This document shows, one piece after another, positions 45,501-59,000 of a stretch of DNA of 64,000 nt. Origin of the DNA: Oopsacas minuta. Its lineage: Eukaryota; Porifera; Hexactinellida; Lyssacinosida; Leucopsacidae. The notes below the pieces were generated by a model that was given only the letters and a program-made list of their open reading frames with translations, had not been told where the DNA came from and did no database searches. Position 1 is the stretch's first letter. Each line of letters begins with the position of its first letter. A program made the translations under genes and the position numbers. The stretch covers positions 620,001 through 684,000 of the forward strand of contig JAKMXF010000033.1 of NCBI GenBank assembly GCA_024704765.1, read 5' to 3'.

Positions 45501-48500
45501 AGCTCCTGTTATTATAGATTTGGCATCTGTTATCTTCGCTTCATTGCTTTTCGGCTTTTCATTTTCTGGTATCTTTTGGCTCATATCTGCTTCTTGAATA
45601 ACTGATGTACAAAATACTTATTAACATAGTAACGAACGGTTTAATTCAATTGTAGTACGCTTGGCTTGCTAAGACGTTTCCCGACGTAAACAAGTACCCA
45701 ATATTCGGCATTTCGTGCCTCGAGTAGTGAAATAGTAGGACGTGGGTTCCAACCTGGAGTCCACGGGTGAATAAGGTTGGGAACAGCTGTTACGGAATAT
45801 AGTAATATATGTTATACGATTAGTCATCCATTCTAGAATTTATACAACATAGTATAGTAAGTAACACAGTATATTTTACGAATCTTTGTCCAGTCCCGAG
45901 GAGGCAGGAGACTCGTCTTGTACATCTCCTATCTTCTTACCATCCATCTTCTGTTCCAATAGAGAATGCATTAGTCGCTCATTCGTCAGCGGAGAATGTA
46001 CTGGAGAAGCCGATTCAGGCTCTATGTCTGTGAGAATCTCAGGTTGATCAAAACTAGGAGCATCAGATAGGAATTTATTCAAATCATCATCTCTTGCTAC
46101 ATCTCCCTCTATCTCCACCTCTCCCAGCTGTTTGTCATACTCAGAGGATCCTTGGAACTTCCTATCCACCATCCCTGGTCTTAATGTGCCATACTCTTTG
46201 TATTGTAACATCTGTTGTTGGAACGATTCCGCTAAAAATCTCTGTTTCTGAGCTAAACTCTCCATACGCTGGCGCTCACTGGTTTCTCGTTGTACGTCTC
46301 TCACAACTTTCAGTTTCACGTCCATTTGCTTTAGTTCTTCTTGTCTTGTCTGTTTGTAGACAGAGAACCGACGAAACTCTTCCATTTTAGCTCGCGACAT
46401 CTGTACCTGTGCATTCAAGAGGTCTAGCTCTATCAGACGGAAATTTATCGAACTAATCTCATCAGAGATAGTTGATAAATCTGTTCTTATCTTATCTACC
46501 ATCTGTACTGTTTCAAGTATAGCTTGTAATTCCTTGTGAAACCCATTGTATACTTTCCAACTTTTCTTCGCTTGTTTGTTTACCCTAGCTATCACACGAC
46601 CTAGTCGGTCACCCTCTCCAGCTGATTTCACTGCTCTCTTCCTTATTTCTGCTAAGTTTGCTGCATTCCAAGCCACCAATTCGTAACCAACTCTTGGCGT
46701 GTATATTGCTGCAACTTCTGATGTATCTTCTTGCCCTGGAGCTTCAGCTGTTCTCTTCTTCACGAAGTTAGTAGCGAATTTACGCATCGTGCTCACCTCC
46801 CTGCTGAGCTCCTCTTGAAGAGAGTGAGAAGCATTTGAGAGAGTTTGCCAGGGACGAGGCCAAGAGCCAGACATTCTCTACTATAAACGAATAAACCAGC
46901 GAATATATGAATGTATTTTTATTATAAAGATCACAAAAACCACTTACTTACATAATTGTTCTCAATTATATTATGTAAGATAGCGTGTTTATAATTATGG
47001 CAAATGGATATATGTGCCTCATTATCCTATCCATTTCTATTGGCAATTACTATACTACTTGTTTAGACAGTTGGTGATAAAGTGAATGATTTTAGGGACT
47101 ATCTTGTGTGAATTATTTCATCCATTGTCACTCTACTCGTATTTTAACTCAATGAATCCATGTACTATACTTTCAGGTTAATACATGATTTTGTGATCAC
47201 CGTATGTATTCTTAATTCACGTAACCGTACGTGACCTTACGTATAAGCTCCGCCCCTTTTATTTCTGTAAGAATTTAGAGATAAATAACAAATTTATCTA
47301 GAATACCAGGGCCATAGGAAGCGGTGCAGTCACTTTGGATTCACTACACCGGGCCTGACTACAGTCATGGAACATAATCAACATGGGATTTTCTAACCAG
47401 CAACCCGTGATCCGCTTCACCAAATAAGGTTACTGCATGGTGTAATATTTCAATATAGCAACCTACTCAATTCATCATCAATTATTGCAACCATCCAATA
47501 TACTTATTATACATTTATTGAATAACTATTTGTGGTAACATTCAGCAACTTATGAGTACAATTTATTATGTGAATCCTATAATTAATTGTTCTTCCATCA
47601 GAAACAATACCACTATAATGAATTATGTACAAGATGGTTTCTTATGGTGCAACCATCATATCCTATGATTAGATCTTGACAGCTTAGATACCACATTAGT
47701 ATGTAGTAACAAGGCTTTGCTATTATCCCAAGGTTTCACGTGCACATAGCTATCTATCTTTCAGCTACCGACTCAAGATAACACATTATGATTATTGCAC
47801 GCTGAATGGGAGATGTCTTATAACAACACTGCTATGATCTCTGCTGAATTCTTTCGGTAGTTATGGTATCGTGATTAGGATCAGACACTAATTCGAATTA
47901 TATTTATTGAACTGAAATTCAAAATTTGACGTTTGAAATGGAGAAAACTATTATTCGTGAAGGTTATGTAAAAGTTGGTAAAATAGTTGGCAGAAACATG
48001 AAACGTAAATATTTACGTTTGAAATGTGCATCAACAAACACAATACTAGCTCATATTGAGTATTATGATGATGAAAAGCAATCCAAAAAGAAGAATACTC
48101 CGAATAAAGTTATTCCTATGCGTTCTATCGCAGGGGTACACAAGATAGAAACCAATTCCCCGTTAAAATCCCCCTCAATGGTTCCTTATCATATCAAACT
48201 AGAACTTGTTAAAGACAAGGATAAACTGCACGATATTTATTTCGAAATTGATCCAAAGGATAATTTTGACGATTGGGTGAGTGACCTAGAATTCCTAGTA
48301 CGTCTCCCTGAGCTAAAGATTCCGATTAGTCATATCCCCTTATATGACTGCAGGAGTCCATTTGATCTGAGTATTGTAGAACGAGAAGGGTTTGAAGATG
48401 CATGTCCAGTTTATATCATCAAGAAGGAGTTGGGAGGAAGTTCTTACTTCGAACAGCCGAATGTAATTCTAGCTCTCAAGAAGAATGTTATTCTATTCCT

Positions 48501-50027
48501 TGACATGCAGACAGGTTCTCAGCTGTTAGCATTTGATATACAATTCCTACGGAGATGTGGTAACTGGCAACAGCTAATATTCGTAGAAGCAGGTCGTAAG
48601 TCTGTCACTGGGGAAGGATATCTATGGATGTACGTGGAATGTGTAACACTCGCTAAATACTTATACTCCAGTATGTCTAGTATAATGGGTAGTGCTGGTA
48701 ACAAACGGATGGAGCGTAATCTAACATGGAAACAGTACTGTAGCGAATTGTATATGAAATCTAATAACATCAAATCCTCAAATAACTCTCTACCCAATTC
48801 GTTGCCAAGCTGTCAAGAACCTTTCTATATGAACAATGACGTCAGAAGACATCACTCGCTTGTTGACGCGAACAAGCAAGCAGGTTCTAGACTGAGTGAA
48901 GAGGGGGTATTCTTCTCTGAGACAGGGGTGTTGGATGTTCGTAGCTCCGCATTCACAGACAGAACCTCATACGCATCCTGGTCCTCGGTAATGACACAGG
49001 AGTCCAATTTATCTGTCAGTAGTGATATGTCTAATCCAGATACTAGATATAAATCTGCTACGTTAGATAGGAAGGGGTTTAGGTTCGGAAAGAGACAGTC
49101 CCGTAGCTCTAAGGAGAGCAAATATTTCAGAGTAGGTAACTCTAAGTTCTATAACGGAAACTCATTAACTGATGCTATTCTAGATGCTCCCCTCCCAGTT
49201 TCTACTCCTATCTACCAGGCCCCGTCTAACCTCCCTATTCCCCCTCCCCTTTATCAGACACTCCCTTCTAATCGTGCTAGAGCTACTCTATTCTCAGACA
49301 AACAGTATAACTTATACAAACTAGTTTCTAACAACAAAAAAGTAGATTTCTCTCAGTCTCAAGAAACACCTCGTCCTTCTGACATTTATGACCACTTAGA
49401 TTCAAACCAAGACTCTACACCAGTAGCTCATAGCTCTAGACTACGTGCTAACACATGGCCAGATGCACAGTACATTGATTCTAGCCAGGAAGACTCTTAC
49501 ATGAAGATGGCCACCCCTGATATCCCTGTACCCATCTCTAACCCCTTCTCCTATCTCAATGGAATGTCAGCTAAATCTGAGCTACTAAAAATGTCCTCAC
49601 AAGCCTCTCCTAGGGTAAGAGACTTCCTTACAGAGCTACAGGCTAATCAGATTTCAGAGTCAACAGATGAATTATATGAAGTTATGTCTCATCCAGGTTC
49701 TATAGGTGATGACGTCATGAGTTTGAATAGTATGGACTCTAAGCGTAGCAGTTTAAATTCAATACAATCTCAGCCTGTGTTCAATAGTCCAGATTATATG
49801 AATCAGGAATTTGTTATTCAAGCTAATCAAGCTGCTGCATACCTGCAATCTCTTAGTATCAAAGAAAAGGAAGATACACTCAAGAAGAATAAATTAAATT
49901 ATATAACGCTAAAACACGGTTGTGTACCCGTTCAATCTACGAATAATACTAACGAAATGAAGACAGAGTATGACCTGATAGACCATAAGGCTTCTAAAGT
50001 AATGTTTGAAACAGTTATCCACCACAG

Positions 50028-50069
<42 letters not shown>

Positions 50070-53000
50070 TAATAAGGAAGTTAAGAATTAATATATCGAT
50101 ATTATTGTGTGTATATTTCTTATATATTCTTCAGTAAGGATGATTAATTCTGTGTGATGTACATTTCATTATCTTTATACATTTGGAAAATATTATTTGT
50201 TATTGTTTGTAAAGATATACGTGTTTGTTGAAAGTGCATACTTTCAAGTCACGACCTTTTCACTTCCAGGTTCATTATTGCATAGTTGTCAAGTTTCATG
50301 GATTCAAAGTGAAACTCATGTATTGAATCCAATCTCACTTTCATTTTTACTTTCTCACTCAAATTTACAATTTACAATGAATACAGTATTCATAACGAAA
50401 TGAACACTATTAAGCCATTTTGGTGGGTAGATATCCTATTAGCTAAATTCAACTGCTCTTAAACAAATCTCACAGATAGATTTTACAAAGGTTGCCAACT
50501 TTGTTGTTGTACAGTGTAACCTCTACAAACGGGTTGCCAAGGACGCAGAAAAATGTTACCCTGTAACCCCGTTCGTGGAGGTTCATTTATACGGGACTAA
50601 TAATTTGCTTTATTTATTAAGTTCCAGTTTCCACAGGCCTCGTTTTCGGAGGTTTCACTCTATCTCATTTTTACAAAAATTCAAACTTTTTTGCAGGAAT
50701 ATGTTACTTTTTAATAATTCAAGGATCGCGTTATTTCTAGATTATATTCAATAATTAGCTCTATTCATGTCCTACATAGAAGAAGATCAACCTCCAGACA
50801 GTAAAAAATATATTTGTAGCGGACTTAGACATGACCTTCTTGCTTGTATCAAATCATCACCCTGCTATAAAATGGGGATGTCTCCTAAGGAGTGTCTCAA
50901 AACTGCAGGGGACAATCTAGATCCCAAATGTCCACCACTATATTACGCCTTTTTTGAATGTAAGAGATCTTCATTCGATAATCGATCTCGTTTCAGAGGG
51001 AAAAAAGGCTATTAAACTTTGATTTGAAATTTATTATCAGATATACTTACAATATACAATATACATTCATGGCTCTGTGCAGTATTTAATATATTAATAA
51101 TTGTACCAGAAATTACATGAATGTGTTTACCATCAAGGAACTTGTATAATCTCAATGTGTATTGTATGATATCTAGCAATTGTATGAACTAATTTATATG
51201 ATATTTCTCTAGGTTCAAGAGGATGGTAGTTTAGTCTTGTTCGAAGTTAAAGAAGGATTGCCTCAACTTATAACTTACATCAACATCTTATCCAATCCCG
51301 ACAACATAGTTACCAACTTGTGTGTTAGTTATGCTTCTGATTACTTAATTTGGACAGAAGATAGACAGAAGGAATGTCGTTATAACTCTGTGTTATATAG
51401 CTTGAGTATATTAGCTATAGAAGAAGGACAGCCGGGGGGTGGAAGAGATGTAGTTTGTAGCTGCCTTCCTAAGGTAGAGCTATCTGTCAGTGATACAATT
51501 GTCTTAATGATACCAAAGTAAGTATATTATACATTCATATTTTGTTGTAAGGAATTTATTACGATTCAATATTTGTTTTCTATCCTGAAACCTTTGACAG
51601 AGCAAAATTCTTCTGTGGACTTATCTTCCTATACTCTCTGAAAAGAAAACTATTCAAGGTATTATTTCGAAATACATTGTTCATTGAATGATAATCTGTA
51701 TTCAATGAGTGGATAATCTTATTATTCTTACAGATAGTTAATTTGTGTGAAATCGCGAGTTCTAATCTTCAACCCTGGAAAATTGTTCTTTCTGTAAAAT
51801 ATTTCATGTCACAACAATATTCTCTTGAAACAAAGGTAGTATATATTCTCTATGAACCTAGACGCAGAACCGTTTTCTTTCTCTTAACCAATAGAATGAA
51901 GATGCTGCTCTGATGGTATCAACCTCAACTGGTAGTTTGAATACCTCCTTCTATATATTGGATATGAATAGAGTGTTATGGAGATTGATTATTGATGAAA
52001 GAGAGCTTCTCTTCATAGATATAGTGTGTTCAATTGATTTGGCACCATTTGTATCTGATGAAGTGTTACAGATGACATCATTCCAACAGCTGATTTTCAT
52101 TCTAAAAGGGAACAATTTAAGGTAATAACTGACTCTCTACTTTATTTGAATGTTCATATTATTTCATTTACTAATATTTTGCTGCAATATTAACGATCCA
52201 TTTTATCATATAATGCTCATTTACTTGATGTTTTAGTACTCGTACATATTCTACAGGGTCCACGAACTAACCCAAGGAGTATGTGTTCAATCAGATATAC
52301 GTCCAGATGGAGAGTTCTACATCTATACATATCTATTCCACAAATACAAGAAATTAGCTATCAGTACCAAGACCAATGTATACTTAATAGAGGTAGGAGT
52401 TCAACAGTTTATACATACGTGTTCTTATAATAATATAGCGAAAATGTTCACCAATCGTACTAACCGTTTGGATGATAAACCTAGTATGCACCAATTTTTG
52501 AGACATTTGCATTATATCATAAGGTTACTAGAATAGTAGTATATGTAGTCCTAACATGGATAATTATTTGCCCTCTTAATATAGCCCTTAAATTTACTTG
52601 AATTATTATAAATAATCGCTTCTATCAATTTCAATGTACGAAAGGAATCGTAACCCTAGCACTTATTAACCCGTCAAATGTCTGTTTCTCCTGAGTCTGA
52701 TCAAGCTAGTCACTCACTCCGTCTCAGAGAACGACTCATGGCAATCCAACAGAACAGACAGACAGGAAGGATAGCTACACAGTCTAACACAGATCCTGTA
52801 TCTGATGATAACCTGAAGCTACAAACATTCTCTGTGAAATCATGTAGTGAAGTTAATACTGCCATCAGTGAGAAGGAGCTTTGCTACTATCAAGATCAGG
52901 TAGCCAGACTTCAAACTGAAAACAGTCAGCTGAAAAAGGGAATAGGTGAGAAAGACCGCGATTTAAAGAAATCTCAGGAAGCTCTCCAGGCGATCGGAGC

Positions 53001-56000
53001 AGGAGGTGGAGGAGGGAATGTAGCAGCTAAGATTGTAGAGTTAAGTAAGAAAGTAAGAGAGCTACAGTCTGAATTATACACAGAGCAGAGTAGAAGTATG
53101 AAGTTAGAGAGGAATCAAATAGAACTACAAGAGCTAATTAGATTAGGAGAGGGAGAGTTAGATCAGCTGAGAGATCAGCTGGAGAATAAATCTCCCTCAC
53201 TAGAAGAGCTGTCTCCTTCTGATCAGAAGAAATTAGAGTTGATGAGAGAAGAGGTTACGGATTTGAAGGCTCGATTAATGGAAGGCAAGAACTTGAATCA
53301 ATCAATGAAACAAGAGCTTAGACTAACTCAGAAAGCTCTTACGCAAGAGCTAGGCCCTGACGCAGACAAATACACTCTATCTCAGCTTATTAACTCAGAA
53401 GCTGCTTGGAAGGGAAGAGCTCAACAAATTAAACTTTTGAAGAAGAAAGTGAGTGAGTTGAGAGCTCAGCTACAACAAGATACTGTCAGTACAAATTCAC
53501 AACTTGATACAGAGCGTGACGTCAGCTCTGCTGAGAGATTAGACACCTGTGACATGCGAGTAAGCACGAGGCTATACGGTAGTAGTGTATCTAGTCAGAG
53601 CGATAGACAGAGAGAATTGTTGAAGAAGATGGAGACTAGTCGTAAAGAAACAGCTGAGAAGACACAAAATGAACTTGATGAATTGAGGAAAATTCAAACA
53701 GATTATAAACACAAAAATACAGCACTACAAGCTAGGAACCAGACTCTATCACAGGAAGTTAAACAGCTGAGAAGAGATCTAGCAGACAGTAAGTCACGTG
53801 AGATATCTCTAGCTAAACAATCAGCTGATACTGCTACAACATCTGTTAACAAGAATCAAGCTAATATAGAAGGACTGAAGCAAGAATTACATAAGAAATG
53901 TGTACAAATAGAAAATCTCACTCAAGAGATAAGTAACAACAAAGATCATGTAACGCTACCATCTCTGGGAGAATCTATTAAGAGTTCAAAGGTTAGACAG
54001 GTTGTTAGCAAACCTGGTGTATCACTAAACAGAGGTCATCTGACAGATAACGAGCTCCTGGATATAGCTAGGATCAATGGCATGCTACTAAGTGTTAGTG
54101 TAGAGAGAGATAAATTAAGAGAGCTAGTTAGTCTCATGCAAGAGAGATTACAAGAAGCAGTAGAAATAGGGAGTACACAGGAAACTCTGTTAAGACAGAT
54201 GAAACACTCTAATGCTTTGTTAGAAAAAGAAGCATGTAGGGGCGGTAACAGGTCTGGAGCTGTTCTGACAAGTGACAATGATAGCCTCATGCAGAGGATA
54301 AATATATCAGAAGATGAAAATTCAGCTCTGCAACATAGACTCGCTTCCATCAATCAGTCTAGAAAAGAAGATACACGTATGTATAAAGAAATGCTGGATA
54401 CATCGAGGCAAATTTTCACTGATACATTAAATCAGTTAAGATCAGTAGTTGTTGATAGAGAATCTGTTTGATTACCAGACACACACACACTCACAAGTAT
54501 TAAGTATTCAATGTATATGTGTTAATTAGTTATACACTAATCTAATGATTCGTGAACATGCTCATTACTGAATTTACCCATTATTGCTTATGCTATGTAA
54601 TACCCAGCTCACTTCCGTGTGTATTAAATTTATCACTTGTTCCATGTTAAGTTATCCGAATACAGTGAACCTCCACGAATGCTGAACTTACTACCCCGTT
54701 ACCCCATTTGTGGAGGTTTCACTGTAGTTATCTTTTCAGAAAGGATAGAGTAGATAATTAATATACTACTGAAGTATTTATAGCATAAATATCACTATAA
54801 TGCAGTTTATTGATTGCTTCATCATATCTGTCTACATCTTGCTGTATGTATCTATAACCTCTGCAGACCAACGGTGTCCAGGAGTACCAGACGGAGGATT
54901 CTGTCCTTATGATCCCGCTCGTCTTGACGCTATCGTGTGTTGTGATCTAGGATTTGGACCTCATTGCTGTAATAGTACTGAGTTTGAACAAATCAATAAC
55001 GTAAAGTTCTACGTTCTATGGGGTTCAGTAGGATTAGGGCTATTAGCTGGGTTTGTGTTAGTACCTATCTGTGTTGTTTTAATGCATTTCGCTATACAGA
55101 AATGTCCAAATATTTGTGCAAGAGGCAGTAAGAATAGGAGAGCTCATAAATCAAGCGTTATGCCTCCACGACGTCCAGAGCCCTTAGAAGAGAGGTTATA
55201 CGGCCCAGCTGATGATGATGATCCAGTAGAAAGTAGTGAGTATAGTCAAGCTATTGCAAGCAAGACTTCTCCTTTCTACAGAAAATATTCTGAGCTAACT
55301 GATAAGATACATACAATAGAAACTGATCTTCCGTCTGCATCTACTGGTAACGATATAGCCCACTCTAATCTGTTCTATGATACCCAATTGGAAAAGGAAG
55401 AAGCCGATCTGTTGGATAAACAGAGAATGTTGTGGAGGAAGTCTAGTTTCTCTGAGGGGGGACCTTCTAAACTAGCACTCCCTCCTAAATAGATTGCAAC
55501 CCTATCTCTTATTTTAGACATTATTTATTGATTTTGGTACCTAAAACTACATATTTTCTTATTTTTATGATTAAAATTACACTTTTCTAATTCTTAGTAT
55601 GATTGAGTCATATTTTTTCGCAATTTATTTGCCCAATTTGCATACCTTTTATATCTGAATATTCGATTTATATTATTTGTGTGATTGACCCTGTTTCCTA
55701 TTAGAATCTACCATTGAAAGATCAAGTATCTCATTTGCATGCATCTATCCCAGAAGAGAGTAGACTAGCTACACTTGTTAGAACTCCAGACCTTATCAAG
55801 TCTTGGAATAATAACTCTATACAAATGAAGTCTATATTAGATGCTGCTTACTGGATAATTAAGCAGGTGAGATTATTATAAAGTTACATAAAGTCAACTT
55901 CCGTTAAATCGAAGCTCAAAGGACCGCGATAATTCCGTCGATATAACCCGAGTGAATATATGATACTTTGACGGTTTGGGCCCCCGATATAGCGGGAGTT

Positions 56001-59000
56001 AACAGTATATCGTAATTCATATATTTATATATCATTATTAGATGCCAAATGATTGTAATGAGAATACACATAAAGATGAACTCGAATCTCTCTTCACTCA
56101 ACTCAATCATGAAAGAATTGATAATCCTATTATTCTATTCAACTTATTCTCTAGGGTAATAATAGTTTCCGATTTCCTAATAACATTTGGAGTATTGTAT
56201 TAATTTTCAATTATGTAAATAGTTCCCGAAATTTCAAACAGACTTACACAGAGAGCTAAACTTATACGATAATTCTCTCAAAGACATGAAAGAACTCAGG
56301 GACAATATTATTCCTTTCTATTGTAAAGGAGACTTCTCTAAGAAAATATCTACTCTACCTTCACTGATAGCCGAGCAAGATAATATCATGACTAAAAGGA
56401 ATACAATACAAACTGCTAGCATAGCTGATAAAATACAAACACAAGTTGTTAACTACATAAATTCTGTAGTTAATGAATCTGTTACACATGGAATTTGTGC
56501 AGGTTACAAGAAATACAATGCCATATACAGTGGAACCTTGTTAATACGAATTTCAGGAAATTTATAGAAACTCAGGCCCCTACAATGGCTATTCAATTGG
56601 TATTACTCCGGTTAAAGCGAAAACATTTGGCCGTCCGTTAGTGTTCGTATTAACGAAGTTCCACTGTATTTTACAATAGTAAATCTCAAATTTTGATAGT
56701 TTGTATATGTTTATGTAGCTGTATTGTTTACACACACTTCCTGTCCCATGTTTGTAGGTTATTCGTATAAATTTGAGTATCTCTGTCTTGTAAATCCGGA
56801 GGAAGTATTACAATCTATAAAATATTACTTTTCGCAAGGTAACAAATTATCCAGTAGTTATAATTACAATAATTATGTCCTTATGTGTTTACTGTTAGAT
56901 CACAGACATAATCCTATTGAAAAGATTAATTGGAGGAAGTTATTCAATTCTGTAGAACCAGTCCCCTCAACTATTAAGGTACTATTGAGAGTATCTGCTA
57001 TAGCGTCCCTTTGGTTAATAATTTCACCTAGAATTCGAGTAATATTTTGCATTAATATTACGTACTTAATGAAAGTATATAACAACTTATACTCTAGGTG
57101 TCCGAATAAGCCGCCCCCTTCCTGTTTATTCAGACCCCTAGAGTAGTATATGACTGCACATTTCATAATACTTAATTAGCTATTGCTATATTTTAAAATG
57201 GATACTCTACCAGATAATTTACTGAGTCAACTAGTGACCTCACCATCAACAGGAGATAATCTACCCATTAACGATACCACCCCTCAATCTATCAATATAC
57301 TACCTACACCTGTATTCTGTTTGAAAACTAAGCTAAACAATACTAATGATAAGATATTCATAAACGTGTGTACTTCTGATCAGATGAAGAAGCCTCCTGA
57401 CGTCACAGATGAAGAGCTGATTAAAATAATACGTACACAGGATTGCTCTCAATACCGTGTACCTTTATCTCTAGGAGAACCTCGTACTGAGCTTGATCGA
57501 TCACACAATGCATGTGTGGTATATGATGTCATCGTACATAGCTGTCTCTACACCGAATCACAAAAACGACCTATTATGATGGAGTTCTTACTACTGCTAT
57601 TGGTGGAGGGACTAGAAGCTAAATACGATATAGAATTGAATAGAGAAATGAGACGTATGCAGAACATTAAATGCATGGGTACACCCACAGAACACAGGAT
57701 CAGGACGCAGAGCAAGCCTAGGATTGAGATGGAAGAGAATGATGATGTCATCGAATCTAATACTTATTCTCCATTAATAACTGAGGTTAATACTAACACA
57801 CAATCTGTATCATCTCCTATACCGGAGTATACACTGACTAAAGATCCTCCTGATACACATCCTGAATACATAGTGCTAGAGGCTAAACTCCCTCTATTAA
57901 AGAGCAGCAAACATGTAGAATTGAATATAGGAGAAGATAGGATTGTTCTAACTGCACATCCTGACAGGTACCATCTAGACCTGTGTCTACCTTATTACGT
58001 CATACCAGGACAAGTAGGAGCTCAGTTTGATAAGAAGACTAAGCTACTATCTATTACTATGAGTGTGCAGAAATTATAACTATCTCTTATTAAGTGTATC
58101 ATCATTCAATTAAAGTTATTAATCAAATTAGATAAATATACATTCCTCCATAAACGAGGCCTGTGGATTGTGGAAACCGAGCGAAAAATTAATAGACCAA
58201 ATTCCCAGTCTCATACAAATGAACCTCCACAAACAGGAAAATTGGCAGAAACGGGGTAACCGGGGTAGTAATCTTCGGCGTCCCTGTCACCACGTTTGTG
58301 GAGGTCAGACAGTGTAATATGTTATTTCCATTTAGAATAGTTTAATATTATATAATTCTATCCAAATAGGATGGTAGAGATATATTTCCGTCAATATTCG
58401 AGACGGTCTGCCGTTTGGTATTTCAATATGATCCTGAATACTTAGTGAGTTATAAGCAAATATTTATGTAACAACACTACTACTATATACCTTATGTTTA
58501 GATTCCGTTTATAAACAAATGTCAACACCTGTTAGATGTAGATTGCTCTAAAGAACCAGCATTTATGCGTAAGAGTAGTCACGCACAAACCTACCAACGA
58601 GCGCTAGAGAGTCTCCCCGATCTATCCTATCTGCTAAGTGGTAACCAGGAGCTGACAACTTCTAAAGCTATTACGTACTATAAAGTCCTAAATAACAGGT
58701 TATAGGAGGAGCATGAGTATATGTATATTCCATTAATTACGAGTTAATATTATTTGTAGTAAAACACTCAATTCTGGCATTAAATGTATACAAATACTAG
58801 CGGCTGTATCAGAATGGAAGACTGCACTAAATGTACTACAACAATACACACAAAATGTAACTGATTGGATATTTACAAGTTATATGCACAAGATTTACAA
58901 TGTCTCGCTTCTTTAGGACTATCTACATTTCTATCTATTTACCACTCTGTCATATCTGATGAACAAGGTGATAATATTGTATATTATTTATGACCCTCAA

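Noticed and set aside
52393-52536. HPS6 exon 7 read through for 48 codons to a stop
   Set aside because: The GTAGGA donor and the in-phase exon at 55705 give a better match to the length and order of HPS6. An alternative short isoform cannot be excluded.
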